This document shows positions 17,700 to 27,191 of a DNA stretch of 64,000 nt, piece after piece. A program made the position numbers and the translations under genes. Source of the DNA: Streptomyces sp. MMG1533. Its GTDB lineage: Bacteria; Actinomycetota; Actinomycetes; Streptomycetales; Streptomycetaceae. The notes under the pieces are model-generated. The model did no database searches, had not been told where the DNA came from, and worked only from the letters and a program-made list of their open reading frames with translations. The DNA lies in NCBI RefSeq assembly GCF_001279775.1, contig NZ_LGDG01000100.1, forward strand, positions 91,331-155,330, in the 5' to 3' direction. Each line of letters starts with the position of its first letter. The stretch's first letter is position 1.

Positions 17700-19508
17700 A
17701 TGGGTAAGGGTGGACGCCACGCGTACGCCGCGCTGTCACTGCTGGCGGCGGGGGCTCTCGTGCTCACCGGCTGCAGCGAGGGTGGCAGCAAGGGAAGCGA
17801 CAACAACAAGGAGGACGAACAGAACGCCGAGCGGCAGCAGTCCGGCATCTCCTTCGGTGACGCCAAGGCCTCGACCGGTCCGGCGGCCGAGATCGCCGGT
17901 GCCAAGTCGGGCGGCACGGTGACCGTGCTCCAGCGGGACAGCTTCGCGCACCTCGACCCGGGGCAGATCTACGTCTCGGACGAGATGGCGCTCTCGCAGC
18001 TGATCCACCGCGGTCTGACGAGCTACAAGGCCACCAGTGACGACGGTGAGAAGCACGAGGTCGTCGGCGACCTCGCCACCGACAGCGGCCAGACCACCGA
18101 CGGCGGCAAGACCTGGACGTACAAGCTGAAGGACGGGATCAAGTGGGCCGACGGCTCCGCGATCACCGCCGCCGACGTACGGCACACCTTCGAGCGGCTC
18201 TTCGCCCCGTTCGTCTCCAACGGCCCGACGTACATCCAGCAGTGGCTGGCCAACACCCCGGGCACGGAGTACCGCAAGCTCCTCCCGGACGGCCCGTACA
18301 AGGGCAAGCACCTGCCGGACAGCACCCTGTCGACGCCGGACGACAAGACCATCGTCTTCCACTTCGAGCAGGCGAAGCCCGACCTGCCGTACGCCCTGGC
18401 GATGGCCGGGTACTCCATGGTGTCGGAGAAGAAGGACACCAAGGAGAAGTACGACAAGGCCCCGATGGCCGCGGGCCCGTACAAGATCCAGGACTTCAAG
18501 TCCGGCAAGTCGATGACGCTGGTGAAGAACACCAACTGGGACCCGGACACCGACGCGGTCCGCCATCAGTACGTCAACCAGTTCAACTTCGAGTTCAACA
18601 AGCAGTTCGAGGACTCGACCAAGGCCATCCTCGACGACAGCGGTGCGAACGCCACCGCGATCAGCTTCAGCAACCAGGTCGACGCGGGCAACCTGTCGAA
18701 GGTTCTCGCCGACGCGACGATGAAGTCCCGCACGGTCTCCGGCTACCAGCCGTACGTGGGACAGATGAACATCAACCTGTCGCAGCCCGAGATGCAGGAC
18801 AAGGCGGTCCGCGAGGCCATCGCGTACGCCCTGCCCGTCACCCCGTTCGTGCGTGCCTTCGGCGGCACCGACGCGATGGAGGTCGCCGGCGGTCTGATCA
18901 GCCCGACCGTGTCCGGCTACGACCCGACCTTCGACCCGTTCGGCAAGAAGAAGAAGCCCGCCGGTGACCCGGCCAAGGCCAAGGAACTGCTGGAGAAGGC
19001 CGGCAAGACGGGCCTGAAGCTGACCTTCGGCTACATCAACACCCCTGAGGGCCAGCAGTACTCCACCGCCATGGCGGCGGGACTGGAGAAGGCCGGCTTC
19101 GACGTCCAGCGCCAGGAGATCCCGGCCGAGACGTACTACGACCAGGTCAGCAAGGTCAAGAACAACTACGACATCTACCACACCGCGTGGGGTGCCGACT
19201 GGCCGAGCGCGTCGACCGTGATCCCGCCGCTGTACGACGGCCGCCAGATCCAGGACGGTGCCTCCAACTACGCGCACCTCAACGACAAGAAGGTCAACGC
19301 GGACATCGACCGGGTGGCAGCGATCACCGACCCGGTGAAGGCCGCGGAGGAGTGGAACAAGATCAACGAGTACATCGTGAAGGACGTCGTCTCCAACATC
19401 CCGACGGCGTACTACAAGCAGACCCAGATCGCCGGGTCCAAGATCGGCGGCCTTGTGTACGACGACGTCATCGGCGGCGTCGACCCGCGCAGGCTGTTCG
19501 TGAAGTAA
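17700..19508 (+). CDS. bldKB: Oligopeptide-binding lipoprotein BldKB
   Basis: 602 aa from ATG 17700; a GTG at 17697 is one codon upstream and cannot be excluded, with GGTGGA preceding both. Sec-type lipoprotein signal with lipobox LTGC (Cys25), a Gly/Ser/Asn linker, then an SBP_bac_5 domain (LDPGQIYVSDEMALSQLIHR, YKLKDGIKWADGSAITAADV, AAGPYKIQDFKSGKSMTLVK, YDIYHTAWGADWPS). It should capture peptides at the membrane surface for BldKA/BldKC. It lies 104 bp after bldKA, the longest gap within the first half of the operon, so an internal regulatory site is possible. Confidence 0.88.
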   Translation: MGKGGRHAYAALSLLAAGALVLTGCSEGGSKGSDNNKEDEQNAERQQSGISFGDAKASTGPAAEIAGAKSGGTVTVLQRDSFAHLDPGQIYVSDEMALSQLIHRGLTSYKATSDDGEKHEVVGDLATDSGQTTDGGKTWTYKLKDGIKWADGSAITAADVRHTFERLFAPFVSNGPTYIQQWLANTPGTEYRKLLPDGPYKGKHLPDSTLSTPDDKTIVFHFEQAKPDLPYALAMAGYSMVSEKKDTKEKYDKAPMAAGPYKIQDFKSGKSMTLVKNTNWDPDTDAVRHQYVNQFNFEFNKQFEDSTKAILDDSGANATAISFSNQVDAGNLSKVLADATMKSRTVSGYQPYVGQMNINLSQPEMQDKAVREAIAYALPVTPFVRAFGGTDAMEVAGGLISPTVSGYDPTFDPFGKKKKPAGDPAKAKELLEKAGKTGLKLTFGYINTPEGQQYSTAMAAGLEKAGFDVQRQEIPAETYYDQVSKVKNNYDIYHTAWGADWPSASTVIPPLYDGRQIQDGASNYAHLNDKKVNADIDRVAAITDPVKAAEEWNKINEYIVKDVVSNIPTAYYKQTQIAGSKIGGLVYDDVIGGVDPRRLFVK

Positions 19509-19596
19509 CGCCCGTCCAGGCGGCGTCAGGTGCGTCCCGTCCCGTGACGGGGCGCACCTCGCCGCAGGCTTCCGACGCCCGAAAGCTGCCACTGAG

Positions 19597-20577
19597 ATGC
19601 TGCGCTTCCTCTTCCGCCGGATCCTCGGCTCACTCGTGATCCTGGTCCTGCTGACCGTGGTCGCCTTCCTGCTCTTCTTCGGCATGCCCCGCGACCCGGC
19701 GCTGCTGATGTGCGGCAAGACGTGCACCCCCGACGCTCTGGCGAACATCCACCACACCCTCGGTCTCGACAAGTCGATTCCGGAGCAGTACTGGATCTTC
19801 CTGCAGGGCCTGGTGGTGGGCCGCGACAACTTCCCGCAGGGACCGTGCCCCGCCCCGTGCTTCGGCTACTCGTACCACACCAACGAGGCGGTCTGGTCGA
19901 CCCTGATGGACCGGCTTCCGCTCACGCTCTCACTGGCGTTCGGCGCCACCATCCTGTTCCTCTTCGTCGGGCTCGGCACCGGCCTGCTGGCGGCGTGGAA
20001 GCGCGGAACCCTCGTCGACAAGTCCTTCACCGCGGGCTCCATGGTGATCAGCTCGATGCAGATCTACTTCCTGGGCCCCCTGGCACTGGCGATCCTGGTC
20101 TACCAGGCGCACATCTTCGACGAGCCCAAGTACACCAGCCTCACCGACAATCCGGCCGCCTGGTTCACCGGGCTGCTGATCCCCTGGGCCGTCCTGTCGA
20201 CGATCTTCGCCGCTCAGTACACCCGTATGGCCCGCTCGGCGATGATCGAGCAGCTCCAGGAGGAACACGTCCGCACGGCCCGCGCCAAGGGCATGGCCCG
20301 GCAGTACGTCTTCTTCCGGTACGCCTGGCGCGGCTCCCTCATCCCGATCATCACCATCCTCGGCATCGACCTCAGTTCGCTGCTGGGCGGCGCGATCATC
20401 ACCGAGTACACCTTCGGACTGCCCGGCCTCGGACGGCTCGCGGTGGAGTCGGTGCAGTTCAGCGACCTTCCGCTGCTGCTCGGGGTGATGATCTTCTCCG
20501 CCGCCGCGATCCTGCTGTGCAACATCATCGTCGACGCCTGCTACGCCTTCATCGACCCGCGCGTGCGGCTGTCCTAG
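19597..20577 (+). CDS. bldKC: Oligopeptide ABC transporter permease (DppB/OppB type), BldKC
   Basis: 326 aa, ATG 19597. First helix LVILVLLTVVAFLLFFGMP, then a large external loop carrying four cysteines in two pairs (MCGKTC and GPCPAPCFGYS), followed by the transport core with the EAA-type segment EEHVRTARAKGMARQYVFFR and the end CYAFIDPRVRL. The four-Cys loop is shared with the inverted paralogue at 27192-28172 but not with the third system. It forms the channel with BldKA. Confidence 0.88.
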   Translation: MLRFLFRRILGSLVILVLLTVVAFLLFFGMPRDPALLMCGKTCTPDALANIHHTLGLDKSIPEQYWIFLQGLVVGRDNFPQGPCPAPCFGYSYHTNEAVWSTLMDRLPLTLSLAFGATILFLFVGLGTGLLAAWKRGTLVDKSFTAGSMVISSMQIYFLGPLALAILVYQAHIFDEPKYTSLTDNPAAWFTGLLIPWAVLSTIFAAQYTRMARSAMIEQLQEEHVRTARAKGMARQYVFFRYAWRGSLIPIITILGIDLSSLLGGAIITEYTFGLPGLGRLAVESVQFSDLPLLLGVMIFSAAAILLCNIIVDACYAFIDPRVRLS

Positions 20578-20587
20578 GAGCACTGTC

Positions 20588-21649
20588 GTGACCACTCTGA
20601 CCAAGGAAGCCGCATCCCCGAACCCGGCGGACGCGGGCGCCTTCCTGTCGGTGCGGGACCTGTACGTGAGGTTCAAGACCGAGGACGGCATCGTCAAGGC
20701 CGTGGACGGGCTCTCCTTCGACCTGCAACGCGGCAAGACGCTGGGCATCGTCGGAGAGTCGGGCTCCGGCAAGTCCGTCACCAACCTGACCATCCTGGGG
20801 CTGCACAACCCGAAGTTCACCACCGTCGAGGGCGAGATCCTCCTGGAGGGGCAGGAGCTGACCACCGCTCGGGAGTCCGAACTGGAGAAGGTGCGCGGCA
20901 ACAAGGCCGCCATGATCTTCCAGGACCCGCTCACCGCCCTGTCCCCGTACTACACGGTGGGCCGGCAGATCGCCGAGCCCTTCATGAAGCACACCGGTGC
21001 CTCCAAGAAGGCGGCCTGGGAGCGTGCGGTGGAGATGCTCGGCAAGGTCGGCATCCCCAACCCCAAGGAGCGGGCGAAGGACTATCCGCACCAGTTCTCC
21101 GGCGGCATGCGCCAGCGCGCGATGATCGCGATGGCGCTGGTCTGCGACCCCGACCTGCTGATCGCCGACGAACCGACCACGGCCCTCGACGTCACCGTCC
21201 AGGCCCAGATCCTCGACCTTCTGAAGGACCTCCAGCAGGAGTTCGGCTCGGCGATCGTCTTCATCACGCACGACCTCGGGGTCATCGCCGACATGGCCGA
21301 CGACATCATGGTGATGTACGCGGGCGGCGCGGTCGAACGCGGCACGGTGAACGAGGTGCTGCGCGCGCCCCAGCACCCGTACACCTGGGGCCTGTTGAAC
21401 TCGATGCCCCGCCTGAACTCCGACCTCGACGCGCCCCTCGCGCCGATCCCCGGCGCCCCGCCGTCGCTGCTCACCCCTCCGTCCGGATGCCGCTTCCACC
21501 CCCGCTGCACCTTCCAGGACCGGGTCGGCGGATCCCGCTGCGTGACCGAACGCCCCCTGCTGGGCCCGGACCGCGACGCGGCGTGCCACCTCACGGCGGA
21601 ACAGAAGCACACCATCTTCATCGAGGAGATCAAGCCCCGCCTGGGGTAG
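20588..21649 (+). CDS. bldKD: Oligopeptide ABC transporter ATP-binding protein (OppD/DppD type), BldKD
   Basis: 353 aa, GTG start with AGGAG upstream, 10 bp after bldKC. Walker [10 protein letters not shown]-loop [17 protein letters not shown], signature [15 protein letters not shown], Walker [13 protein letters not shown] and switch His ITHDLG are all present. The C-terminal oligopeptide-transporter domain has the cysteine pattern [10 protein letters not shown] ... RCVTERP ... ACHL, which in relatives binds an iron-sulfur cluster or is structural. It powers peptide import with BldKE. Confidence 0.92.
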   Translation: MTTLTKEAASPNPADAGAFLSVRDLYVRFKTEDGIVKAVDGLSFDLQRGKTLGIVGESGSGKSVTNLTILGLHNPKFTTVEGEILLEGQELTTARESELEKVRGNKAAMIFQDPLTALSPYYTVGRQIAEPFMKHTGASKKAAWERAVEMLGKVGIPNPKERAKDYPHQFSGGMRQRAMIAMALVCDPDLLIADEPTTALDVTVQAQILDLLKDLQQEFGSAIVFITHDLGVIADMADDIMVMYAGGAVERGTVNEVLRAPQHPYTWGLLNSMPRLNSDLDAPLAPIPGAPPSLLTPPSGCRFHPRCTFQDRVGGSRCVTERPLLGPDRDAACHLTAEQKHTIFIEEIKPRLG

Positions 21650-21661
21650 GAGGACATCGCC

Positions 21662-21703
21662 GTGACGGAAACGGTCGTGACGGACACGAAAGAGGAGTCA
21701 TGA
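21662..21703 (+). CDS. 13-codon mini reading frame coupled to bldKE
   Basis: GTG 21662 sits 7 nt after TAGGAGG and reads 13 codons ([13 protein letters not shown]) to a TGA that overlaps the bldKE ATG as ATGA (21700-21703). Either it is a translated coupling peptide that loads ribosomes onto bldKE, or the site is a fossil of an earlier bldKE start. A second ribosome site (AGAGGAG) directly before 21700 means bldKE does not strictly need it. Confidence 0.4.
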   Translation: MTETVVTDTKEES

Positions 21704-22812
21704 AAGAGGATCTCGTCCTCCCCGCCCCGCGCGAGGCCGTCACCGGCGGCCCCGGGGAGCCCCTGCTCGTGGTGGAGGGGCTCACCAAGCACTTCCCGGT
21801 CAAGGGCGGCTTCCCGATCCGGCGGACGGTCGGCGCCGTGCAGGCCGTCGACGGCATCGACCTGACCGTGCACGTCGCCGAGAGCTTCGGGCTGGTCGGC
21901 GAGTCGGGCTGCGGCAAGTCGACGACCGGGCGCCTGATCACCCGGCTCCTGGAACCGACCGCCGGCACGATCTCGTACCGCGGCAAGGACATCAGCCACG
22001 CCGACCGCAAGGAGCTCGCACCGATCAGGTCCGAGATCCAGATGATCTTCCAGGACCCGTACTCCTCGCTCAACCCGCGGCAGACGGTCGGAAAGATCAT
22101 CTCCGGCCCGATGGAGATCAACGGGATCGAGCCGGACGGCGGCCGGGAGAAGCGTGTCCGTGAGCTGCTGGAGATCGTGGGTCTCAACCCCGAGCACTAC
22201 AACCGCTTCCCGCACGAGTTCTCCGGCGGCCAGCGTCAACGCATCGGTGTCGCGCGCGCGTTGGCCCTGGAGCCGAAGCTGATCGTGGCCGACGAGCCGG
22301 TGTCCGCGCTGGACGTCTCCATCCAGGCGCAGGTGGTCAACCTGCTCAAGAAGGTCCAGCAGGAACTCGGCATCGCGTTCCTGTTCATCGCCCACGACCT
22401 GGCGGTGGTACGGCACTTCTCGCACCGTGTGGCGGTGATGTACCTCGGCAAGATCATCGAGGTCGGCGACCGCCAGTCCATCTACACCCGCCCCCGCCAC
22501 CCCTACACCCACGCCCTGCTGTCCGCCGTACCGGAAGTGAACCTCACGGACGGCGACGCGGCCCGGCGCGAGCGCATCCGACTGGCCGGCGACGTCCCCT
22601 CGCCCATCTCCCCGCCCTCCGGCTGCCGGTTCCGCACCCGCTGCTGGAAGGCGCAGGACAAGTGCGCGACCGAAGAGCCTGCGCTCATCCAGATCTCCGG
22701 CAACCGCAGTGGCCATCTGACGGCCTGCCACTTCCCGGAGGAGCCGACGATCGAGGGCCGCGAGGAGGACATCGTCCTCGACCCGGCGCTGGCGGCGCTG
22801 GAGGAGGACTAG
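21700..22812 (+). CDS. bldKE: Oligopeptide ABC transporter ATP-binding protein (OppF/DppF type), BldKE
   Basis: 370 aa from ATG 21700 (AGAGGAG just upstream); the open frame further 5' overlaps bldKD and is not coding. Walker [27 protein letters not shown], signature [15 protein letters not shown], Walker [21 protein letters not shown], and the C-terminal [15 protein letters not shown] cysteine motif. It is extremely similar to the OppF-type protein at 25018-26064 (long identical stretches around the signature and Walker B). It is the last gene of the bldK operon, with no clear hairpin after it. Confidence 0.92.
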   Translation: MKEDLVLPAPREAVTGGPGEPLLVVEGLTKHFPVKGGFPIRRTVGAVQAVDGIDLTVHVAESFGLVGESGCGKSTTGRLITRLLEPTAGTISYRGKDISHADRKELAPIRSEIQMIFQDPYSSLNPRQTVGKIISGPMEINGIEPDGGREKRVRELLEIVGLNPEHYNRFPHEFSGGQRQRIGVARALALEPKLIVADEPVSALDVSIQAQVVNLLKKVQQELGIAFLFIAHDLAVVRHFSHRVAVMYLGKIIEVGDRQSIYTRPRHPYTHALLSAVPEVNLTDGDAARRERIRLAGDVPSPISPPSGCRFRTRCWKAQDKCATEEPALIQISGNRSGHLTACHFPEEPTIEGREEDIVLDPALAALEED

Positions 22813-22964
22813 GGGTCAGGCCTCTCCGGCGGATCAGGGCGCGGGAAATCGGCGGTGCCTTGTCGACGCGGGTGAGCGGGGCCTGGGGGAGTCGGCAACC
22901 GACGACAACGCCGCAGATCGGTGTGCCAAGCCCCGCGTCTGCGGCATGCTCCGCCGGACAGACC

Positions 22965-23705
22965 CTAGAGGGCGGTCCGCGCCACGGTGATGATCTCGGG
23001 GCTCGCGGGGGTGCACGGCCCCCGCCCCCAGTCGCCGTACTGCTCGACGACCGTGAGGCCCGCCTCGTAGAGGAACCAGGACAAGGTGTCGGCGTCGAGG
23101 AACCGCAGGGTGGTCCGGCTGACCACGGGCCGCTCCGACGATCCGACCTCGAACGTCTCGGTGAACGTCACCCGGTCCCCGAGGACGGGTCGCTCGACCT
23201 CGTGCCACACGCGTGCCGGGGCGCCGTCCGGGCCGGTGATCTGGTACACCCGCTCCGGTGTCCATCTCTCCCAGGCGCGGGCGGCGGGGTTCCGCGTCTC
23301 GAACACGAACCGTCCGCCGTCGGCGAGTGCGGCGCGTACGGCCCGCAGCGCGAGCCGCACCTCTTCATCGCTGAGGAGCGTCTGGAACGCGTGCCCGGTC
23401 ATCACGACGAGATCGAACTCCCCGTGCCAGTCCCGCGTCAGCAGATCGCCGAGCACCCATTCCATCCGCGGTGCGCTGCGCCGCGCGAGCACCAGCATGG
23501 CGGCAGCCGGGTCGAGGCCCACCAGCCGCCCCTGGTGTCCCGCCTGCCGGGCCTGCCTGAGCAGCCGGCCGGTGCCGCATCCGACGTCCAGCACGGACCC
23601 GGCGGACATCACGAACCCGAGACAGAAGTCGTCCCCCGCCCGCCACGGATTGAGCGTCTCGTACAACGCGGCGAGCTCGGGATCCCCGAACGACCGATCG
23701 ACCAT
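22965..23705 (-). CDS. Class I SAM-dependent methyltransferase
   Basis: 246 aa from ATG 23705 (MVDRSFGDPELAALYE); the longer open frame to 24305 is shadow of the VOC gene region. Motif I is VLDVGCGTGRLLRQA, followed by LVGLDPAAAML and DLVVMTGHAFQTL, giving the Methyltransf_25/11 fold. The C-terminal region is a beta-rich lid (TETFEVGSSERPVVSRTTLR). The substrate is unknown. It is convergent with bldKE and divergent from the VOC gene, with 74 bp between starts. Confidence 0.85.
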   Translation of the reverse strand: MVDRSFGDPELAALYETLNPWRAGDDFCLGFVMSAGSVLDVGCGTGRLLRQARQAGHQGRLVGLDPAAAMLVLARRSAPRMEWVLGDLLTRDWHGEFDLVVMTGHAFQTLLSDEEVRLALRAVRAALADGGRFVFETRNPAARAWERWTPERVYQITGPDGAPARVWHEVERPVLGDRVTFTETFEVGSSERPVVSRTTLRFLDADTLSWFLYEAGLTVVEQYGDWGRGPCTPASPEIITVARTAL

Positions 23706-23779
23706 CGCGGCAGTCTGCCACACCCGGATGCGGCGGATGACAGGATCGGGGGTTCGTACGGCCTTGAAAGGAACGGGAG

Positions 23780-24169
23780 TTGCTGCATCACGTGGAGCTG
23801 TGGGTGCCGGACCTGGAGCGCGCGGTCGGCTCGTGGGGATGGCTGCTGGAACGGCTGGGCTATGAGGAGTACCAGAGCTGGCCCGACGGGCGCAGCTGGC
23901 GGATGGCGGACACGTACATCGTCCTCGAACAGTCGCCGGCGCTGCGGTCCGGCGAGCCGTACGACCGTATGCGGCCGGGCCTGAACCACCTGGCCTTCCA
24001 CGTGCCGAGCCGGGCGGACCTCGACGCGCTGGTCGAGGCGGCGCCGCGACATGGCTGGACCCTGCTCTTTCCGGACCGTCATCCGTACGCGGGCGGGGCC
24101 GAGCACTACGCGGGGTATCTGGAGGACGGGGACGGGTTCGAGGTGGAGCTGGTGGCGAGGAAGGACTGA
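23780..24169 (+). CDS. VOC (glyoxalase/dioxygenase superfamily) protein
   Basis: 129 aa with a TTG start at 23780, supported by GAAAGGA 7 nt upstream. The sequence opens LHHVELWVPDLERAVGSW and contains LNHLAFHVPSRADLDALV and ends DGFEVELVARK, the beta-alpha-beta-beta-beta pattern of VOC proteins with candidate metal ligands His (HHVEL), His (NHLAFH) and Glu (VELV). Substrate unknown; it could be an isomerase, lyase or a resistance-type binding protein. Confidence 0.82.
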   Translation: MLHHVELWVPDLERAVGSWGWLLERLGYEEYQSWPDGRSWRMADTYIVLEQSPALRSGEPYDRMRPGLNHLAFHVPSRADLDALVEAAPRHGWTLLFPDRHPYAGGAEHYAGYLEDGDGFEVELVARKD

Positions 24170-24252
24170 GCGAACTCACCGGACGCCCCGCAACTACCGG
24201 GATTCGCTTAATGGTTCGACATGCGGTCGCCGGTCCGGGAGCATCCTCCTCG

Positions 24253-24756
24253 ATGACAAGAACCGACACGCCTCCCACGTGGGACGAGCGCGCCCAGCTG
24301 ACCACCTTCCTCGACTACGCACGCGACACCGCCCGCGCCAAGTGCGAGGACGTGTCGGCGGAGAACGCTCGCAAGGCACCCCTGCCGGGCTCGCCGCTGA
24401 TGACCCTGAGTGGACTGATCAATCACCTGCGCTGGGTCGAGTACTTCTGGTTCCAGGTGGTCTTCCTCGGCGAGGACGACAAGGGCCCCTGGACGGACGA
24501 GGATCCCGACCGCGAGATGCGCATCGCCGTCGACTTCCCTCTCCCGGACCTCCTCAAGGAGTACGCGGAACAGGCCTCCCGCTACCGCGAGTTGGTCGCC
24601 GGCCGCGACCTGGACGCCAAGGCCGAGCGCACGAACAGCTCCGGCCGCCAGGTCGACCTCCGCTGGATCCTCCTCCACCTGATCGAGGAGACGGCCCGGC
24701 ACAACGGGCACCTGGACATCGTGCGGGAACTGGTCGACGGGACGACGGGCGTGTGA
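24253..24756 (+). CDS. DinB-like (DUF664) metal-dependent hydrolase-fold protein
   Basis: 167 aa from ATG 24253; an ATG at 24211 is in frame but the 14 extra residues look non-coding. Four-helix DinB fold with the three expected His positions: LINHLRWVEYFWF, LLHLIEETARHNGHLDIV. This large actinobacterial family includes mycothiol- or bacillithiol-dependent transferases, and mycothiol is expected in this organism (mshB at 41615). The specific reaction is unknown. Confidence 0.83.
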   Translation: MTRTDTPPTWDERAQLTTFLDYARDTARAKCEDVSAENARKAPLPGSPLMTLSGLINHLRWVEYFWFQVVFLGEDDKGPWTDEDPDREMRIAVDFPLPDLLKEYAEQASRYRELVAGRDLDAKAERTNSSGRQVDLRWILLHLIEETARHNGHLDIVRELVDGTTGV

Positions 24757-25017
24757 CGTTCGGGGGCGTCCGCACGGTGATGGACTTCGCCGTCGATCCG
24801 GAGGCCTCCGCCCGCCGGCGGCCCGAGCCCCTCGGCGGACGCGCTCCGGGCTCGACGGGCCGGCGTGCGACCGCTGGACGGCAGTCGTCAAAGGTGAAGG
24901 CCCGCGCCTGGGTGGGCGCGGGCCTTCGTCCCCTGGATCGGACGTTCATGGGCTCGGGTCAATGGGCCGTGAAAGTCCGTTCCACAAAGGGGGCGGCTGA
25001 CGGAAAAAAGGGGTGTG
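24757..25017. other. Convergent intergenic region with terminator
   Basis: Apart from the hairpin at 24897-24926, no gene or regulatory site was recognised here. The end near 24990-25015 carries a CCTTTTTTCC-like tract on the minus strand, just beyond the start side of the minus-strand gene's 3' end. Confidence 0.5.
24897..24926. terminator. Bidirectional hairpin between DinB-like gene and inverted opp cluster
   Basis: A perfect 12-bp stem (24897-24908 with 24915-24926) with a 6-nt loop and symmetric AAGG/CCTT ends, between convergent genes. It lacks a T-run, as many Streptomyces terminators do. Confidence 0.75.
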
Positions 25018-26064
25018 TCAGGCCGCCGCCTGGGGGTCCTTGGAGAGACGGGGGGCGGGGACGGTGTCCGCCGTCTCGGGGTAGTGGCAGGCCGTGAGGT
25101 GGCCGGGCTTGTTGCCCTCGGCCTGGACCAGCGGCGGGGCCTCGCTCGCGCACTTGTCCGTCGCCTTCCAGCAGCGGGTGCGGAAGCGGCAGCCGGAGGG
25201 CGGGTTGATGGGGGACGGCACGTCGCCCTTGAGGAGGATGCGCTCACGGGCGGGGACGTCGTCCGCGGTGGCCTCGGGCACGGCGGACAGCAGGGCCCGG
25301 GTGTAGGGGTGGCGCGGATTGCCGTAGAGGTCGTCGCGGTCGGCGATCTCCACGATCTTGCCGAGGTACATGACCGCCACGCGCTGCGAGAAGTGGCGGA
25401 CGATCGCCAGGTCGTGCGCGATGAAGACGAAGGCGATGCCCAGGTCCTTCTGGACCTGCTGGAGCAGGTTCACTACCTGAGCCTGGATCGAGACGTCCAA
25501 CGCCGAGACCGGCTCGTCGGCCACGATCAGCTTCGGCTCCAGGGCCAACGCGCGGGCGACACCGATGCGCTGGCGCTGGCCGCCGGAGAACTCGTGCGGG
25601 AAGCGGTTGTAGTGCTCGGGGTTGAGGCCGACGATCTCCAGCAGCTCGCGGACGCGCTTCTCGCGTCCGCCCGCCGGGTTGATGTCGTTGATCTCCATCG
25701 GGCCGGAGATGATCTTTCCGACCGTCTGCCGCGGGTTCAGGGACGCATACGGGTCCTGGAAGATCATCTGGATCTCGGACCTGATCGGCGCCAGATCCTT
25801 GCGGCCGGCGTGTGTGATGTCCTTGCCGCGGTACGAGATCTTGCCGCCCGTCGGCTCCAACAGCCGGGTGATCAGGCGTCCGGTCGTCGACTTGCCGCAG
25901 CCGGACTCGCCGACCAGGCCCAGGCTCTCGCCCTCGGCGACCGAGAAGTCGAGCCCGTCGACGGCCTGCACGGCGCCGACCGTGCGCCGGATCGGGAAGC
26001 CGCCCTTGATCGGGAAGTGCTTGGTCAGACCGCTGACGTCCAGGAGGGGGTTCGCGTTGCTCAT
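25018..26064 (-). CDS. Oligopeptide ABC transporter ATP-binding protein (OppF type), inverted bldK-like cluster
   Basis: 348 aa from ATG 26064 (MSNANPLLDVSGLTKHFPIK); the open frame to 26595 is not coding. Walker [45 protein letters not shown] and the [15 protein letters not shown] cysteine motif. Reading the two side by side, it matches BldKE over nearly the whole length ([57 protein letters not shown]), far more than the OppF of the third system. It is the last gene of the minus-strand operon. Confidence 0.92.
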   Translation of the reverse strand: MSNANPLLDVSGLTKHFPIKGGFPIRRTVGAVQAVDGLDFSVAEGESLGLVGESGCGKSTTGRLITRLLEPTGGKISYRGKDITHAGRKDLAPIRSEIQMIFQDPYASLNPRQTVGKIISGPMEINDINPAGGREKRVRELLEIVGLNPEHYNRFPHEFSGGQRQRIGVARALALEPKLIVADEPVSALDVSIQAQVVNLLQQVQKDLGIAFVFIAHDLAIVRHFSQRVAVMYLGKIVEIADRDDLYGNPRHPYTRALLSAVPEATADDVPARERILLKGDVPSPINPPSGCRFRTRCWKATDKCASEAPPLVQAEGNKPGHLTACHYPETADTVPAPRLSKDPQAAA

Positions 26065-26090
26065 GATGGTGAAGTCCCGTCTCGTGTCCG

Positions 26091-27119
26091 TCAGTTGTGC
26101 CGGGATCCGGCGAAGAATTCCAGGCGCTGGTCCGGCGTGAGGTGGCAGGCGGAACCCCGGCCCTCCACGACCTCCAGCACCGGCTGCGCGGTGGCGCACA
26201 GCCCGCCCGCGACCTTCTCGGCGAAGGTGCACCGCGGGTGGAAGCGGCACCCCGAAGGGGGGTTGAGCAGCGAGGGCGGTGAGCCCGGGATCGGCGACAG
26301 CGGCACGTCGACCGGACCGTCCAGGCTCGGCATCGAGTTCATCAGCCCCAGCGTGTAGGGGTGCCGCGGGGCGCGCAGCACCTCCTGCTTGGTGCCGCGC
26401 TCCACGCACCGGCCGCCGTACATCACCAGCACGTCGTCCGCGATGTCGGCGATGACTCCGAGGTCGTGGGTGATGAAGACGATCGCGGTGCCGAACTCCT
26501 GCTGGAGGTCCTTGAGAAGGTCCATGATCTGCGCCTGGACGGTCACGTCGAGGGCCGTGGTCGGCTCGTCCGCGATCAGCAGCTCGGGGTCGCACACCAG
26601 CGCCATCGCGATCATCGCGCGCTGGCGCATACCGCCGGAGAACTGGTGCGGATAGTCGTCCACCCGGACGTCCGGCTGGGGGATCCCGACCCGCTTCAGC
26701 ATCTCGATCGCCCGCGCCCGGGCCTCCTTCTTGGAGGCACCCGTGTGCTTGCGGTACGTCTCGCCGATCTGCTTGCCGATGGTGTGGTACGGCGACAGCG
26801 AGGCCAGGGCGTCCTGGAAGATCATCGCCATCTTGTTGCCGCGCAGCCGCTCGAGCTCCCTCTCGGAGGCGGTGAGCAACTCCTTGCCGTCGAGCAGGAT
26901 CTCGCCGTCGATCGCCGTGCGGGCACGGTCATGCAGGCCCAGGATCGTCAGGTTGGTGACGGACTTGCCGGAGCCCGACTCGCCCACGATGCCGAGCGTC
27001 TTGCCCTTGGCGACGTCGAAGCTGAGTCCGTCGACGGCCTTGACGATGCCGTCCTCGGTGGAGAAGTGGACTTTCAGGTCCCTGACGGAGAGGAAGGGCT
27101 GCTGATCGGTGCTCGTCAC
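26091..27119 (-). CDS. Oligopeptide ABC transporter ATP-binding protein (OppD type), inverted bldK-like cluster
   Basis: 342 aa, GTG start at 27119. Walker [69 protein letters not shown] and the C-terminal [14 protein letters not shown] motif. It is a close paralogue of BldKD (shared [33 protein letters not shown]). It is 26 bp upstream of the OppF-type gene. Confidence 0.92.
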   Translation of the reverse strand: MTSTDQQPFLSVRDLKVHFSTEDGIVKAVDGLSFDVAKGKTLGIVGESGSGKSVTNLTILGLHDRARTAIDGEILLDGKELLTASERELERLRGNKMAMIFQDALASLSPYHTIGKQIGETYRKHTGASKKEARARAIEMLKRVGIPQPDVRVDDYPHQFSGGMRQRAMIAMALVCDPELLIADEPTTALDVTVQAQIMDLLKDLQQEFGTAIVFITHDLGVIADIADDVLVMYGGRCVERGTKQEVLRAPRHPYTLGLMNSMPSLDGPVDVPLSPIPGSPPSLLNPPSGCRFHPRCTFAEKVAGGLCATAQPVLEVVEGRGSACHLTPDQRLEFFAGSRHN

Positions 27120-27191
27120 GGGGACGCTCCTGAGGGGGTGATGCGAGGGTCGCCGGGTGGGGCGGTGGGAGGAATATGGCTGGTGCGGAGG

